DNA from: Leptolinea sp. UBA5203
GTDB lineage: Bacteria; Chloroflexota; Anaerolineae; Anaerolineales; Anaerolineaceae
Direction of reading: 5' to 3'
Length of the DNA: 64,000 nucleotides
Assembly (NCBI GenBank): GCA_002412765.1
Contig: DHVR01000032.1
Location: 4,637 to 68,636 of the forward strand
Each line of letters opens with the position of its first letter. Position 1 is the stretch's first letter. Below the pieces are notes generated by a model. That model saw only the letters and a program-made list of their open reading frames with translations. It made no database searches and was not told where the DNA came from. This document shows, piece after piece, positions 48,335 through 57,668 of the stretch. The translations under genes and the position numbers were made by a program.

Positions 48335-49375
48335 TTAGGTGACAGCGTTCTCTGTGATGCAAAACTTTTGTTGATCACAATTAATCTCGGCCTGTATGCC
48401 GTACGGCAGGACGCAGATAGGATCGGTGTGTCCAAAATCGACGCCGGTGATGATCGGTAAATTAGTCAGCCCTTCTTCCTCTGCCACTACTTGCAGCAGG
48501 ACTTTATCATATTCCACGAAGGTTTCCGGGGAGAGCTGCCCGCCGGGACGGGCAAACAGAATCCCGGAACATTTTTCCAGGACTCCCAGGGCAGCATAAG
48601 TGCGCAGCCCATATTTCACCATCGCCGGCGAGGGTGCTTCCTCAGAAGTATCCAGAAACAAGATGGCATCCTGCCAGTCATTGTCCGTCGGCCAGAAATC
48701 CGTTCCGCGCAGCCAATCCACCACTTCAAAACAACCGCCAAGTAAATGCCCCAGGTGAACTCCCTGACCTTGAAGATAATGCCATCCGCTGCAAGGGTTG
48801 AGTTTTCGCTTTTTGGACTGATTATCCGGTTCGGCCCAGTCCAGGTGCTCCACCGTCCAACCCGCAGTATTGGGTTCAACAACTCCGATGATGTCCGATG
48901 AGAACAGCGTCTTTCGCACGGAATCCACCATGTAGGGGAACATGCCGCCATTCTCGGCAAAACCGGACATGATGGAGGGCCCGTAAAAGCTCATCAATCC
49001 GGCTTTATAGCATGCCAGATGGCTGATGGTGGTATCCGAATAGCCCATAAAGATTTTCGGATTTGAGCGAATCACCTCCAAATCCAGATACGGCAGCAGG
49101 CGGATGGAATCATCCCCACCGATGGTGGAGAGTATGGCCTTGATCGTGGGGTCAGAAAAGGCCGCCATCAAATCATCGGCCCGGGCTTGCGGATTGCGTA
49201 GCAGCCAGCCGGCATCTTTTAAGGTGTGCGGCATCTCAACCACGGTCAGCCCAAATTCATCTTGTAGCTGTTTTTTACCTGCTTCGTAGCGCTGCGGAAT
49301 GGTACCGGGGCCTCCCCAGGAAAGGGAAACTGTGGCGACTTTGTCGCCGGGTTGAAGTTTTTGAGGTTTGATCAT
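48335..49375 (-). CDS. S66-family LD-carboxypeptidase (MccF-type)
   Basis: A 346-aa serine peptidase. The nucleophile is S113 in MGYSDTT, the charge relay Glu lies in ILFLDTSEEAP, and the His in VDFGHTDPICVLPYG. Longer than LdcA (~305 aa) and with the MccF-type C-terminal region, it resembles MccF, which confers resistance to microcin C by cleaving its aminoacyl-nucleotide bond. Other members recycle murein tetrapeptides. It lies 80 bp upstream of the nucleotidyltransferase/PqqD/kinase operon on the same strand, so it may belong with it. Confidence 0.9.
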   Translation of the reverse strand: MIKPQKLQPGDKVATVSLSWGGPGTIPQRYEAGKKQLQDEFGLTVVEMPHTLKDAGWLLRNPQARADDLMAAFSDPTIKAILSTIGGDDSIRLLPYLDLEVIRSNPKIFMGYSDTTISHLACYKAGLMSFYGPSIMSGFAENGGMFPYMVDSVRKTLFSSDIIGVVEPNTAGWTVEHLDWAEPDNQSKKRKLNPCSGWHYLQGQGVHLGHLLGGCFEVVDWLRGTDFWPTDNDWQDAILFLDTSEEAPSPAMVKYGLRTYAALGVLEKCSGILFARPGGQLSPETFVEYDKVLLQVVAEEEGLTNLPIITGVDFGHTDPICVLPYGIQAEINCDQQKFCITENAVT

Positions 49376-49505
49376 GATACCCTTTTTTAGGTTACTATAG
49401 AGTTTTCGTACTTTGATATTGTCACATGGAAGGTAACCATATTATAAGACAAGCAGGCAGTGTGTATATTGTTCTCAATAGGTATGAATTTTGCAAGGTT
49501 ATTCT

Positions 49506-49535
49506 GCCCCCGCCAGTCCCCCGACATCGGGGGGA
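49506..49535. repeat. C/G-rich palindrome (CCCCCGA...TCGGGGG)
   Basis: GTCCCCCGACATCGGGGGGAC with flanking CCCCCGCCA belongs to the same family as the copies at 14471 and 14674. Confidence 0.8.
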
Positions 49536-49552
49536 CTATCAATACTGGCAAT

Positions 49553-49586
49553 AAATAATCCGCCCTTTTTTCAGGACGGATTATTT
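49553..49586. terminator. terminator downstream of the anti-sigma gene
   Basis: AAATAATCCG pairs with CGGATTATTT across a CCCTTTTTTCAGGA loop, 57 bases past the minus-strand gene end. Confidence 0.65.
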
Positions 49587-49642
49587 AACCCGGAAGTGCT
49601 TTTATCTCATCCTCGATTGAAGATTTTTCACATCATTTCAAA

Positions 49643-50605
49643 TTATTTTGTCAGCGACTCTGCGATTTTCAGCATTTCATCCATGGGCATCCTGTCCGAT
49701 GGCATATTCGTCTGGAGAAGAAAATTATAACCATCCTCAGCCCAAATTAATTGATTCCATCGTTCATAGGTCCACTCGCCTTGTTCGTTCTGAACGGGGA
49801 TGATCGGAATTTGTTCCAACCACACGCCAGGTTGGCCACGCACACTGACCTCCAGGATGGGTACATCCCCAACCCCCTTTTCCCAGGGTTGTGCATTGTC
49901 ATGCACAAGGGTCTGGACAATGGAAAGGATGCCAGTAATTTGGTTACCCTCATGCAAGGGCGGATCGAGTTCCAATCTATAGGCTGCATCCACGGTTGTC
50001 GAAGAACCCGTATTCAGCACATCCCTTGTGGAAAGCTGATACCCCTCGGGAACATACTTGGCTTCATATACGGGAAAACCTGCTTTTTCACTGGCTTGAG
50101 GGATTGTTAGCAGACCCACTACAAAAGTCTTCGGACAAGCAGTACAGACGCGGCTTGGGTCTGCCGTGGCAGTTGGGGTGCCGCTTTGGAGGGCAGCGAC
50201 ATAAATTTCAGCATCGGATGGTTCATTGGAGAGGATGTAGTTCCCGATCCTGTGGAAGATATCCTCCGCAAAAGTTCGTAAGGGTGGAACCGTGATAAAA
50301 GCCAGGGTAAAGAGAACCAGCGAAGCAGAAAGGATAAGCGTTAGCCGCCTACGAGAAACTTGCTGTCGGAGGGCTGGTTTCGGAAAATGTTTGGTCCCTT
50401 CCTTGGTTTCTATCTTGTTAAGTAATTTCTGCTTAAGTGTTTTTTCTACCGCACTTAAGGCGCGGGTTTCATGCAGAGTGAGAACCTGCGCAAGGTCAAG
50501 CATTTCAAGCTCTTCTCCTGAGAAACCGGCAGTATTGATGCGCTCAACGTCCAATAGTTGATCCAGCACCCTATTAAACCGATTGACCTGATCCTGTTTA
50601 TTCAT
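49643..50605 (-). CDS. putative anti-sigma factor with DUF4367-like domain
   Basis: 320 aa with one membrane helix (RLTLILSASLVLFTLAFITV, ~95-115), a cytoplasmic helical N-terminus, and an exported C-terminal part with YEAKYVPEGYQLS and YNFLLQTNMPSDRM, typical of DUF4367 domains found in anti-sigma factors. A C-x-x-C-P (VCTACPKTF) stands near the start of the outer domain. AAGGAGAG precedes the ATG at 50605. The start overlaps the end of the ECF sigma gene by eight bases, the usual arrangement of a sigma/anti-sigma pair. Confidence 0.83.
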   Translation of the reverse strand: MNKQDQVNRFNRVLDQLLDVERINTAGFSGEELEMLDLAQVLTLHETRALSAVEKTLKQKLLNKIETKEGTKHFPKPALRQQVSRRRLTLILSASLVLFTLAFITVPPLRTFAEDIFHRIGNYILSNEPSDAEIYVAALQSGTPTATADPSRVCTACPKTFVVGLLTIPQASEKAGFPVYEAKYVPEGYQLSTRDVLNTGSSTTVDAAYRLELDPPLHEGNQITGILSIVQTLVHDNAQPWEKGVGDVPILEVSVRGQPGVWLEQIPIIPVQNEQGEWTYERWNQLIWAEDGYNFLLQTNMPSDRMPMDEMLKIAESLTK

Positions 50606-51206
50606 TACAGCTCTCCTTTTGAGATAATTCATTTCGCAAACGCTGGATGGCGCGGTAAAGGATGATGCCAACATTGCTTTCGCTCAGGTTACTCAATGTG
50701 GCAATCTGACGATTCTTTAACCCACCGGCAAATTTCAATCCGATCAGATCGCGTTCCCTGTCTGTGAGGATTTGCATGGCACTCAACAGGTGTAAATTTT
50801 GTTCGCTTTTTATCGCCAGCTCCTCAGACGAAGGTTTGTGATCCGACATTTGCTCAATGAGCGGCACGAGTTGATGTTTGAATGTTCGGAAATGATCAGC
50901 GATTACATGGCGGGCAATGCCAAATAGCCAGGCTTTAAAGGGGGCCTGTTGCGGATGAAACCTGCCAATACCGGTTAGCATCTTCTCAAAGGTCTGAGAG
51001 ACCAGGTCATCGGTCAGTTGGATGTCCTGTACCCGGTACAAAATGTATTTGTGAACTCGTGGAAAATAAACATCATAGAGAGCCGCCAATGCCGTTGGAT
51101 CGGTTGAGGCTTTGATGACCAGAGCGGCTTCATCGAATGGTGGTTGAACGCTGAGATTCTTCCACAAGTTGGTTTGGTTTGCTTTAGGTAAAGCTTCGTT
51201 CATCAT
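50598..51206 (-). CDS. ECF-type RNA polymerase sigma factor
   Basis: A 202-aa sigma70-family factor with region 2 (LYDVYFPRVHKYILYRVQDI, then LTDDLVSQTFEKMLTGI, then PFKAWLFGIARHVIADHFR) and region 4 (LTDRERDLIGLKFAGGLKNR, then IATLSNLSESNVGIILYRAI, then QRLR). It should redirect RNA polymerase to a small regulon. The anti-sigma factor gene follows with an 8-bp overlap. The downstream lipoprotein genes are separate units and need not be its targets. The frame starts with ATG ATG; the first is chosen. Confidence 0.92.
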   Translation of the reverse strand: MMNEALPKANQTNLWKNLSVQPPFDEAALVIKASTDPTALAALYDVYFPRVHKYILYRVQDIQLTDDLVSQTFEKMLTGIGRFHPQQAPFKAWLFGIARHVIADHFRTFKHQLVPLIEQMSDHKPSSEELAIKSEQNLHLLSAMQILTDRERDLIGLKFAGGLKNRQIATLSNLSESNVGIILYRAIQRLRNELSQKESCNE

Positions 51207-51360
51207 GTCTCCTAAATAATTTCCAGGTTCTATGATTAAGTTCGCTGGTCAAAGGAAAGTATTACAGGGTTAAAAAATCCAGACCTAAAATACCAACCCA
51301 TCATACAGGTATTATAGGCCTGGCCATTTATTGATCCTTGTGGAGTGAGTGGTCTTTTCT

Positions 51361-51858
51361 TTATTTTTCCAAGGTCAGTTTGATGGGAGAATTTTCGGAC
51401 CAATATAGGGTGTAGGCCTCCAATTCAGGGACTCTAAAGCCCATGACGAATTCCTCCCCGACCCAGCCGCCCATTCCTGTTGAAAATGTCTGCGAATTGT
51501 CATTCCCTAAAACATAGATCGTTTCACCTGATTCATAGACCATTTTCTGGAATGCCTCAAGTGAAAACTTGCCCGCTTCCAATTTTGTATTCCCCGGTCC
51601 AGCCAGAACCACCAAAAGGAATTTTTCGCCAGGTAAAGGCTTGTCCCCATGAACTTCGTCCACCAGACGTGCTGTGACGATGATAAATTCTCCCATAGTT
51701 GTATTCAGAACGGGCTGGGATGGGTTGCTGCTGACTGAAGCAGGCGTTGTCCCAATCGCTTTAGATTGGGCTGATTCAGATGGAACAACGGATGGGGATT
51801 TGCATGAAGCTAAACATAATAGAATCATCACAACAAAGAGCTTATATACAGGTCTCAT
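51361..51858 (-). CDS. lipoprotein, DUF4352-like
   Basis: A 165-aa lipoprotein: signal KLFVVMILLCLASCKS with the lipobox Cys at residue 19, a low-complexity Ser/Pro linker to ~50, then a single domain starting NTTMGEFIIVTARLVDEVHG, which resembles the immunoglobulin-like DUF4352 of bacterial cell-surface proteins. It would be anchored to the outer face of the membrane. It is followed by nothing co-directional within 150 bp. Function unknown. Confidence 0.8.
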   Translation of the reverse strand: MRPVYKLFVVMILLCLASCKSPSVVPSESAQSKAIGTTPASVSSNPSQPVLNTTMGEFIIVTARLVDEVHGDKPLPGEKFLLVVLAGPGNTKLEAGKFSLEAFQKMVYESGETIYVLGNDNSQTFSTGMGGWVGEEFVMGFRVPELEAYTLYWSENSPIKLTLEK

Positions 51859-52160
51859 GGTCCTATCCTTTGTGAAAAACCCTTATTTTTGACATTTGAC
51901 CCATCTTATCATGACCAATGGTTAACTACCTGACGAATCCACTACTGAATCCCAACGATTCACCAACGGGTACTCTTCGCGGATCCTGTTTTTATCATTG
52001 GTAGTTATTATTCAGGTTTTGTTTGGATTTCCGTGAGCTGATGTTCGGTACACTAAAGATATCAAATGAGAAGGATTTCCCAAAATGCAATTATGGGCGG
52101 GGTGGATTAAAAATTCCACTTTTCCAATAAGTTTTTTTATCGTTTCAAAGGAGAAGGAAT
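51859..52160. other. divergent intergenic region
   Basis: It separates the lipoprotein at 51361 from the membrane protein at 52161. No hairpin, repeat or clear promoter could be found. Confidence 0.45.
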
Positions 52161-52703
52161 ATGGATTCTTATACTACAATCATCATCGTAGTGGCCGTTA
52201 TGGTAATTCTTGGCAGCGTACTTGGTTTGATTTTTTATCGCCGCAAACGCACAGACCGGTTCCAGGGACAATATGGAACAGAGTATGAAGAAACCGTGAA
52301 GAGCCTGGGTGACAATAGAAAAGCTCAGACGGAACTGGAAAAAAGACAGAAACACATTAAATCTTTAAATCTCCGTTCCTTGACTACAGAAGAGCGGGAA
52401 CGCTACCTGAAAGACTGGGCTCTGGTTCAATCCAAATTTGTTGATGATCCGGGTCAGGCTATTATGGATGCAGACCGACTGATTATTGAAGTAATGCGAC
52501 TGCGCGATTATCCGATTTCTGATTTTGACGAACGAGCTGCGGATATCTCCGTTCAATACCCTACTTTGGTCAGTGATTACCGCGCTGCCCGAGAAATCTC
52601 GGTTAAAAATATGGATAGTACTGCGGACACGGAAGAATTAAGAATTGCCACCATCCAATATCGATCTGTATTTGATGAACTTGTTAAACCAACAGCGGTT
52701 TAA
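52161..52703 (+). CDS. single-helix membrane protein of a conserved uncharacterised family
   Basis: A 180-aa protein: one N-terminal helix (TIIIVVAVMVILGSVLGLIF) and a cytoplasmic domain with RFQGQYGTEYEETVKSLGD, RSLTTEERERYLKDWALVQS, KFVDDPGQAIMDADRLIIEV, and RDYPISDFDERAADISVQYP. I recall this pattern from Actinobacteria and Chloroflexota, where it is called hypothetical or secreted and has no known function. GGAG lies nine bases before the ATG. Confidence 0.82.
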   Translation: MDSYTTIIIVVAVMVILGSVLGLIFYRRKRTDRFQGQYGTEYEETVKSLGDNRKAQTELEKRQKHIKSLNLRSLTTEERERYLKDWALVQSKFVDDPGQAIMDADRLIIEVMRLRDYPISDFDERAADISVQYPTLVSDYRAAREISVKNMDSTADTEELRIATIQYRSVFDELVKPTAV

Positions 52704-52799
52704 CACATACCTTTATCTAAAAATGAGCCGTTTAACCTGCGGAGGATCGGCCCATCTTTATGAACAATTTTAGAAAATATCGGTACCTCTTAACTCCAG

Positions 52800-52826
52800 A
52801 CGCTTGCTCAATTGCTGAGCAAGCGT
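52800..52826 (+). terminator. terminator between convergent genes
   Basis: ACGCTTGCTCA-ATTGC-TGAGCAAGCGT with a TTTT tail, 97 bases after the gene at 52161. Confidence 0.85.
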
Positions 52827-52872
52827 TTTGGATTATATCCGTCTGATTGGTTTGTAATGCAGAAAATGTCAC

Positions 52873-53994
52873 TTATTTCAAATAGGTAAATGTCCACCAG
52901 GGGGAGAGCTCACCGGCCTGGCCGTTGGCGTCCACAGCCCATACCCGCCATTGCCCTGGCTGCATGCCCATGAAGGTAAAGGTATAGCTGGTCGTGGTGG
53001 TCTCACGCGATGTGTTCTCATACATTGGATGGGGATAACAGGTTGGCGGATTTCCAGCTTCACAGCCCTGGATTTCAACCCCATATTTGACAGCCCCAGG
53101 TACCGCAGCCCATTCCAGCGTGGTGGCGCGTGGATACTTATCAATGGAAATTCCATTTGCGGGAGCCTTCTGGTTGGGAGCCGGTAATAAAACCGGACCC
53201 ACCAGGGTTGGTGTTGCCATGCTTTCCACAGCCTGGGTTGGATTGCTTGTCGGAACGGCGAGGCTGAACTTGGCCGGCAGTCGCTCGAATACCTGATCGG
53301 CTAATTCGCCGGCTGCTGCCAGCATGGCCTCTTCTGTTTGGGTTTCAGAGACAATCAAATTGATATTGACCAACGTATTCCCCCGCACAGCTACATAGGC
53401 ACCCTGCCGCCGGGTGTCCGCGGATTGCCAAGTCCAATAGGTTACATCCTGCCCGTCTTTGTCAATCAGTTTGGCTTTTAAGGTAGGTGTTCCTTCTGCG
53501 GCGGCTACCAGTTCTGTAAAGAATCCTGTAAAGTCCATGGAAGCAGCCATGGATTTTAGTTTGGTCATGCGGGCTTCATCCAACTGGGCGCCTGCAAATC
53601 CGATCAGCATGGCCTGCCCCTGCAGCACGCCGTTGGTGTCTGCATCCTGTGCGGCAGCCACAGAGATCAAATAAAGGGAGTCCTTGGCATTACTGTAACT
53701 ACAGGTACCACTCATGGCGTTGGGGGCGCTGACCGATTCAGCTAAAATCGCTTCGGCTTCTGGACCGGTTATCAAGGTGCAGGGATCCAAACCTTGTGCG
53801 GCTGCCTGGATTTCAATAGTCGGCATGGCGGTTGGGGAAGTCGTTGACTGGATAGGTAAAGGTGTATTGATGACCAAGGTTTCTATGGTGCTCGAACCAG
53901 GTTCGGCTGTTTTTTGGAGCAAGGTACTTAAGTTACATGCCAATAAGGAAACACTGAACACGAAAAGGACAAGAAACTTCAGATTTTTAGTCAT
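52873..53994 (-). CDS. lipoprotein with C-terminal fibronectin-like domain
   Basis: A 373-aa lipoprotein: signal with lipobox LLACN, a Thr/Pro-rich linker to ~65, a DUF3558-like or PilF-like domain (LDPCTLITGPEAEAILAESV, ~70-250) containing a Cys pair, a second linker, and a C-terminal beta domain (YPRATTLEWAAVPGAVKYGV, then QPGQWRVWAVDANGQAGELS) of fibronectin III type. It would face the outside. Single gene, function unknown. Confidence 0.82.
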   Translation of the reverse strand: MTKNLKFLVLFVFSVSLLACNLSTLLQKTAEPGSSTIETLVINTPLPIQSTTSPTAMPTIEIQAAAQGLDPCTLITGPEAEAILAESVSAPNAMSGTCSYSNAKDSLYLISVAAAQDADTNGVLQGQAMLIGFAGAQLDEARMTKLKSMAASMDFTGFFTELVAAAEGTPTLKAKLIDKDGQDVTYWTWQSADTRRQGAYVAVRGNTLVNINLIVSETQTEEAMLAAAGELADQVFERLPAKFSLAVPTSNPTQAVESMATPTLVGPVLLPAPNQKAPANGISIDKYPRATTLEWAAVPGAVKYGVEIQGCEAGNPPTCYPHPMYENTSRETTTTSYTFTFMGMQPGQWRVWAVDANGQAGELSPWWTFTYLK

Positions 53995-54184
53995 ATGGCA
54001 TTCTTCCTTTGTATTGGGTCAGGTTTAATTATTGAATAATCTTATTTGGATTATAGACCTGTCCATTAAAAGGAACAACACAAAATTCACTCTCGGATTT
54101 TGAGTGTAAATGCCTAGATAGTGATCTTTAGAAATAATTCCAGGTACAAAAATGAATCATATTATCTTAGGATAACAAGAAGGT

Positions 54185-55774
54185 TCATTGATAGGGATAT
54201 CTCATGCCAGGGTGCAAATCTGTGATGATGAAACTACCCTGCCCATCTTTCGCTAGCCATATCCTTTCATAACGGGTGATGTCATCAAATAAAACTTCGC
54301 TGCCGTCCGGGTTGACCAGGGTTAAATATGCCACATAGTCCCATTCTTCACTTACATCCGCATAGATGGCGACAATTTTTCCCAGAGGCAGACACGGTAC
54401 AGAATCCTCTTGGCATAAGGTGGCGAAGGTTCCCGGTAAATCGGTTGGATCCAATCCGGCGGTTATGACCTCATCCATAGCATAGGAATTTAGCTCCGTC
54501 AGTGAGGCAGCCATTGAGTAGTCTTTCTGATTGATCGCCTCGAAATATGTCCTCAGGATCTCTTCAATCTTTACCATCTCCTCGGTTTTAGCTCCCCAAA
54601 GGGAGATCGAATACTTGGACCCGTCAAAGAATAGAAAGGATATTCCATCCTCAGAAAATAGCAGGCTGTTGGGTGGATCCATTGTCAATAGCCCTCCCAG
54701 GTTCTCCCCGGAAGAGGTGTCCAGGTACCATGTATTTTCTTCCATATCGGCAGTTTCATCCGCCATGCCGCTGATAAATAACAAACTGCCATCGGGATTG
54801 AATTTCATCATGGTTAGGGGTTCGAATGCTGGTTTCATGCTCCAAAGTTCCGTCTGGCTTTCCAGATCAATTAATTTTATTTCCGGATTCTCTAGTGTGG
54901 AAAGGGCCGCTGTCTTGCCATCCGGCGAGATGGCTGCTGTACCGGGAGCAGTAAGAGCTATCTCGCTGATCACCAGCCAGGTGGGGATCTCATAGACGAT
55001 GATTTTGTGAAGTTCATCAGCAAAAACCGTCAGACGGTTGCTTTGCTCGTTAAATGCGGGGGTTTGCCGGCTTCTCACTGTGGCATTGGGGATGTGAAAA
55101 ACCTCTTTGAGTGTTGCTAGATCCAAAATCGCAAATTGAGTGTTGGCATAGATCGCCAGGTATTTACCATCTGGGCTGATGTTATTGAAGGGGGCGGATT
55201 GACCCGCGGGGTTGGTCCAGGCAGTTTGTATGGAGTTGCTGGGAACATTGTAAGCCATGACTTTGCCGTAAACTGAATAGTAAAGAATCTCTCCATCGGG
55301 TGTGAAATCGACATCAAAGGTTTTCTGAACCGGCTCAATTGGAATGGCAATGGGTGCTTCCTGGAGATCATCATCCAGTAAAATAAGAAATGAATATCCA
55401 CCCATCACATCACTGCAAACTGAAACACAGCCAGTCAGAGCGATCAGTCCATTTTGGGCGTTGTAGTCCGCTGCCGAAATATCCATATTGTCAAAATCAG
55501 CACCAAAATAAGTACGTAACGTGGCAGAGAAATCGGTTGTTTTGTAGAATTCATCGGCAATTTTGGGGATTTCAGTAGGCGTAGCTGTCGCTGGAACTGA
55601 GGTACTCGTTTCTATGAGTGTTTTTTCAAGTTGCTCCAGGGTGACTTCGGCCTGGGTGATCTGCCGGGTAGGGATGGGGCTTGTTATGGAGATGGATGTC
55701 GGGGAGCTGGAAAGCGGGCTGCAGGCAGCTAAAAAGGATACCAATAAGAGGGGTAGGAAAGCGGTACGGGACAT
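54185..55774 (-). CDS. lipoprotein with WD40-like beta propeller
   Basis: A signal with lipobox SFLAACS, then a Thr/Ser/Pro-rich linker, then repeated propeller blades: FDVDFTPDGEILYYSVYGK, FNNISPDGKYLAIYANTQFA, AISPDGKTAALSTLENPEIK and MKFNPDGSLLFISGMADE. The S-P-D-G-K repeats are typical of TolB-like/WD40 blades. The last ~110 residues form a separate alpha/beta NTF2-like domain (LRTYFEAINQKDYSMAASLT). I start at ATG 55774, where AGGAG lies six bases upstream. ~529 aa. Function unknown; propellers usually bind partners. Confidence 0.85.
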   Translation of the reverse strand: MSRTAFLPLLLVSFLAACSPLSSSPTSISITSPIPTRQITQAEVTLEQLEKTLIETSTSVPATATPTEIPKIADEFYKTTDFSATLRTYFGADFDNMDISAADYNAQNGLIALTGCVSVCSDVMGGYSFLILLDDDLQEAPIAIPIEPVQKTFDVDFTPDGEILYYSVYGKVMAYNVPSNSIQTAWTNPAGQSAPFNNISPDGKYLAIYANTQFAILDLATLKEVFHIPNATVRSRQTPAFNEQSNRLTVFADELHKIIVYEIPTWLVISEIALTAPGTAAISPDGKTAALSTLENPEIKLIDLESQTELWSMKPAFEPLTMMKFNPDGSLLFISGMADETADMEENTWYLDTSSGENLGGLLTMDPPNSLLFSEDGISFLFFDGSKYSISLWGAKTEEMVKIEEILRTYFEAINQKDYSMAASLTELNSYAMDEVITAGLDPTDLPGTFATLCQEDSVPCLPLGKIVAIYADVSEEWDYVAYLTLVNPDGSEVLFDDITRYERIWLAKDGQGSFIITDLHPGMRYPYQ

Positions 55775-55963
55775 GACCATCTCCTAATTTATATAAATAA
55801 TATCTATTATATCTAAATAAGAGACGAATGACAACAAGACCTATTGCAGCTAGGATTTTTTTGTTATCTTAATAAGCTGGATGTTTGGATTAGGCGGAAT
55901 AGATACGCCAATGGATAAATAATAATTATCTCTAGTGTCAACGTTGCTGATAAAAAGAAATTG

Positions 55964-57226
55964 CTAATTCTCCAACCAATAGATGGCCCCAGGGGAATTC
56001 TTTACTTTTTGGTCCAAAACAGAGTATTCCGCAAACTCAAGATTGTTTTTCATAATCACGATAGGGCCGTCTGCTGAACCTGAAGAAGCCAAATCCGGGG
56101 AAGCAGTAAATACAATATTTGCGCCATCCGGCGACCAAAGAAATGAACCAGGATGTCCAGGCCAATACTCCAATATATCCACTTTTTGTGTTGCTGGTGA
56201 AACAAGCAAGATTCTTTCAAAAAGAATTGCCCCTGTAGCAAAATTCCCTTGAGGGTAACCACTGGCGACAATCGTGCTCCCATCCGAGGACCAGGTAGAA
56301 GAGGCTAGATTGAAACAACTCGGAGAAATGCCCGGTTCCCCTTTTTTGTAGGCATTATCTGCCCGGATAATTTGAGCAGCACCTTCTGATGCCATAATAT
56401 GTAATTCACCACATCCATTCTCTGGTTTGAGGATGGGCAGAGCAGCCCTCTGACTATTGGGTGACCAGGCCGCAGCAGTGAAAATGGATATATCGTTTGG
56501 GCTAAGCTGTGAGTGCATGGATCCATCCACCTTGAAGATGTTGGCGGTGAAGAAACCGGAATCGGGGAAGTCCAGATCTGCCGGGGAATATATCCATTCG
56601 CCATCGGGAGACCAGGAAAGGTCGATATCCGCGTCACAAGTTGTACAGATGGATACGTCCTGATAACCGATGCCGTGGGCGTTGTCTCCATTTATTGTTG
56701 TAATTTCAATTCGACCTATTTGCGTTTCTGGGTCATTGGTTTTATAAACCAATTGGCTGCTATCCGGTGACCATGCAAAGGCCATGGCATCTGCGACCCG
56801 GGTCAAACCAGAGCCATCCAGGTTCATGACGTATAAATCATACTGACCATCCATGAGGATAAAGGCTAATTTCTTTCCATCCGGGGAGAATTTTGGCCGC
56901 CAACAATCGTAAATAGGTGGATTGGAAGTTAGCGTTATCGCGTCCCCACCATTGACCGAAACTGCTTTGACCAAACAAGGGTCGGAGGTAACAAATAATA
57001 CCATCGGGCCAGCAGGGTTTTCCAGTTTCAGTTCGGTTGGCGATGTTTCTGAACTGAGTGTAGGAATTGGCATCGATTCTTGTGTGGAAGGGAAAGAAGC
57101 GGGGTCTGTTTGTGTTGTCGAAATTGTATCTGGAATAAATGTCGGGGAATGAACAAATTGGCATGCCGACAGATGAAGCAGGAGAGCAATAGTTAATACA
57201 TAGGGGATTCCTTGAGGATTTCTCAA
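55964..57226 (-). CDS. lipoprotein with TolB-like beta propeller
   Basis: A 420-aa lipoprotein: signal with lipobox HLSACQ (Cys ~22), a linker, then blades with F-S-P-D-G-K (RPKFSPDGKKLAFILMDGQY), AWSPDSSQLVYKTND, LSWSPDGEWIYSPADLDF, AWSPNSQRAALPIL, WSSDGSTIVASG and LWSPDGANIVFTASPDL. Six blades are visible, which fits a TolB/DPP6-like propeller. A CTTC pair (ICTTCDAD) and others may form disulfides. It probably starts at TTG 57226, nine bases after GGAGAG. Same build as the protein at 54185, so likely paralogues. Confidence 0.83.
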   Translation of the reverse strand: MRNPQGIPYVLTIALLLHLSACQFVHSPTFIPDTISTTQTDPASFPSTQESMPIPTLSSETSPTELKLENPAGPMVLFVTSDPCLVKAVSVNGGDAITLTSNPPIYDCWRPKFSPDGKKLAFILMDGQYDLYVMNLDGSGLTRVADAMAFAWSPDSSQLVYKTNDPETQIGRIEITTINGDNAHGIGYQDVSICTTCDADIDLSWSPDGEWIYSPADLDFPDSGFFTANIFKVDGSMHSQLSPNDISIFTAAAWSPNSQRAALPILKPENGCGELHIMASEGAAQIIRADNAYKKGEPGISPSCFNLASSTWSSDGSTIVASGYPQGNFATGAILFERILLVSPATQKVDILEYWPGHPGSFLWSPDGANIVFTASPDLASSGSADGPIVIMKNNLEFAEYSVLDQKVKNSPGAIYWLEN

Positions 57227-57350
57227 AAGTCATCTCTCCTTTAAAATTGGAGAATAATCTCACCATCAATTTCTATCAACAGGTAGTTACATCAATCGAC
57301 ATATCTTTATTATTCTTGGTTGTCCGGATTTTCGCAAGGATCTTCAGGGT

Positions 57351-57668
57351 TTAATTTTTGTGATCAAGATGTTGTGCAAATGCCAGATATTGTTTTCGAT
57401 AGGCATTAAAAGCCTTCTGTCCTGCCGGTGTTAAGGCGCAACTGGTGTTTGGATACTTGCCTTTGAATCCCTTGTGGATGGCAATGTACCCCCCTTCTTC
57501 CAGTTTGCTTAAATGAGCAGATAAATTGCCCTTGCTCAAGCCCGTGGCATTGAGAAGGTAGGCAAAATCAGCGCTCTCACAAGCGGAGAGGACAGCCAGT
57601 ATGGCTAACCTGGAGGGATCGTGAATTAACCGGTCCAGGTTGGCAAGATCCTTGATTTCGTCTGTCAT
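57351..57668 (-). CDS. winged-helix transcriptional regulator (ArsR/MarR-like, HTH_27 type)
   Basis: A 105-aa winged helix: DLANLDRLIHDPSRLAILAV, then LLNATGLSKGNLSAHLSKLE, then GGYIAIHKGFKGKYPNTSCA, then LTPAGQKAFNAY. The pattern is that of the short regulators often paired with a membrane protein gene of unknown role. I start at ATG 57668, which overlaps the stop of the upstream gene (ATGA); the frame opens at 57716. It should regulate its own operon. Confidence 0.85.
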   Translation of the reverse strand: MTDEIKDLANLDRLIHDPSRLAILAVLSACESADFAYLLNATGLSKGNLSAHLSKLEEGGYIAIHKGFKGKYPNTSCALTPAGQKAFNAYRKQYLAFAQHLDHKN

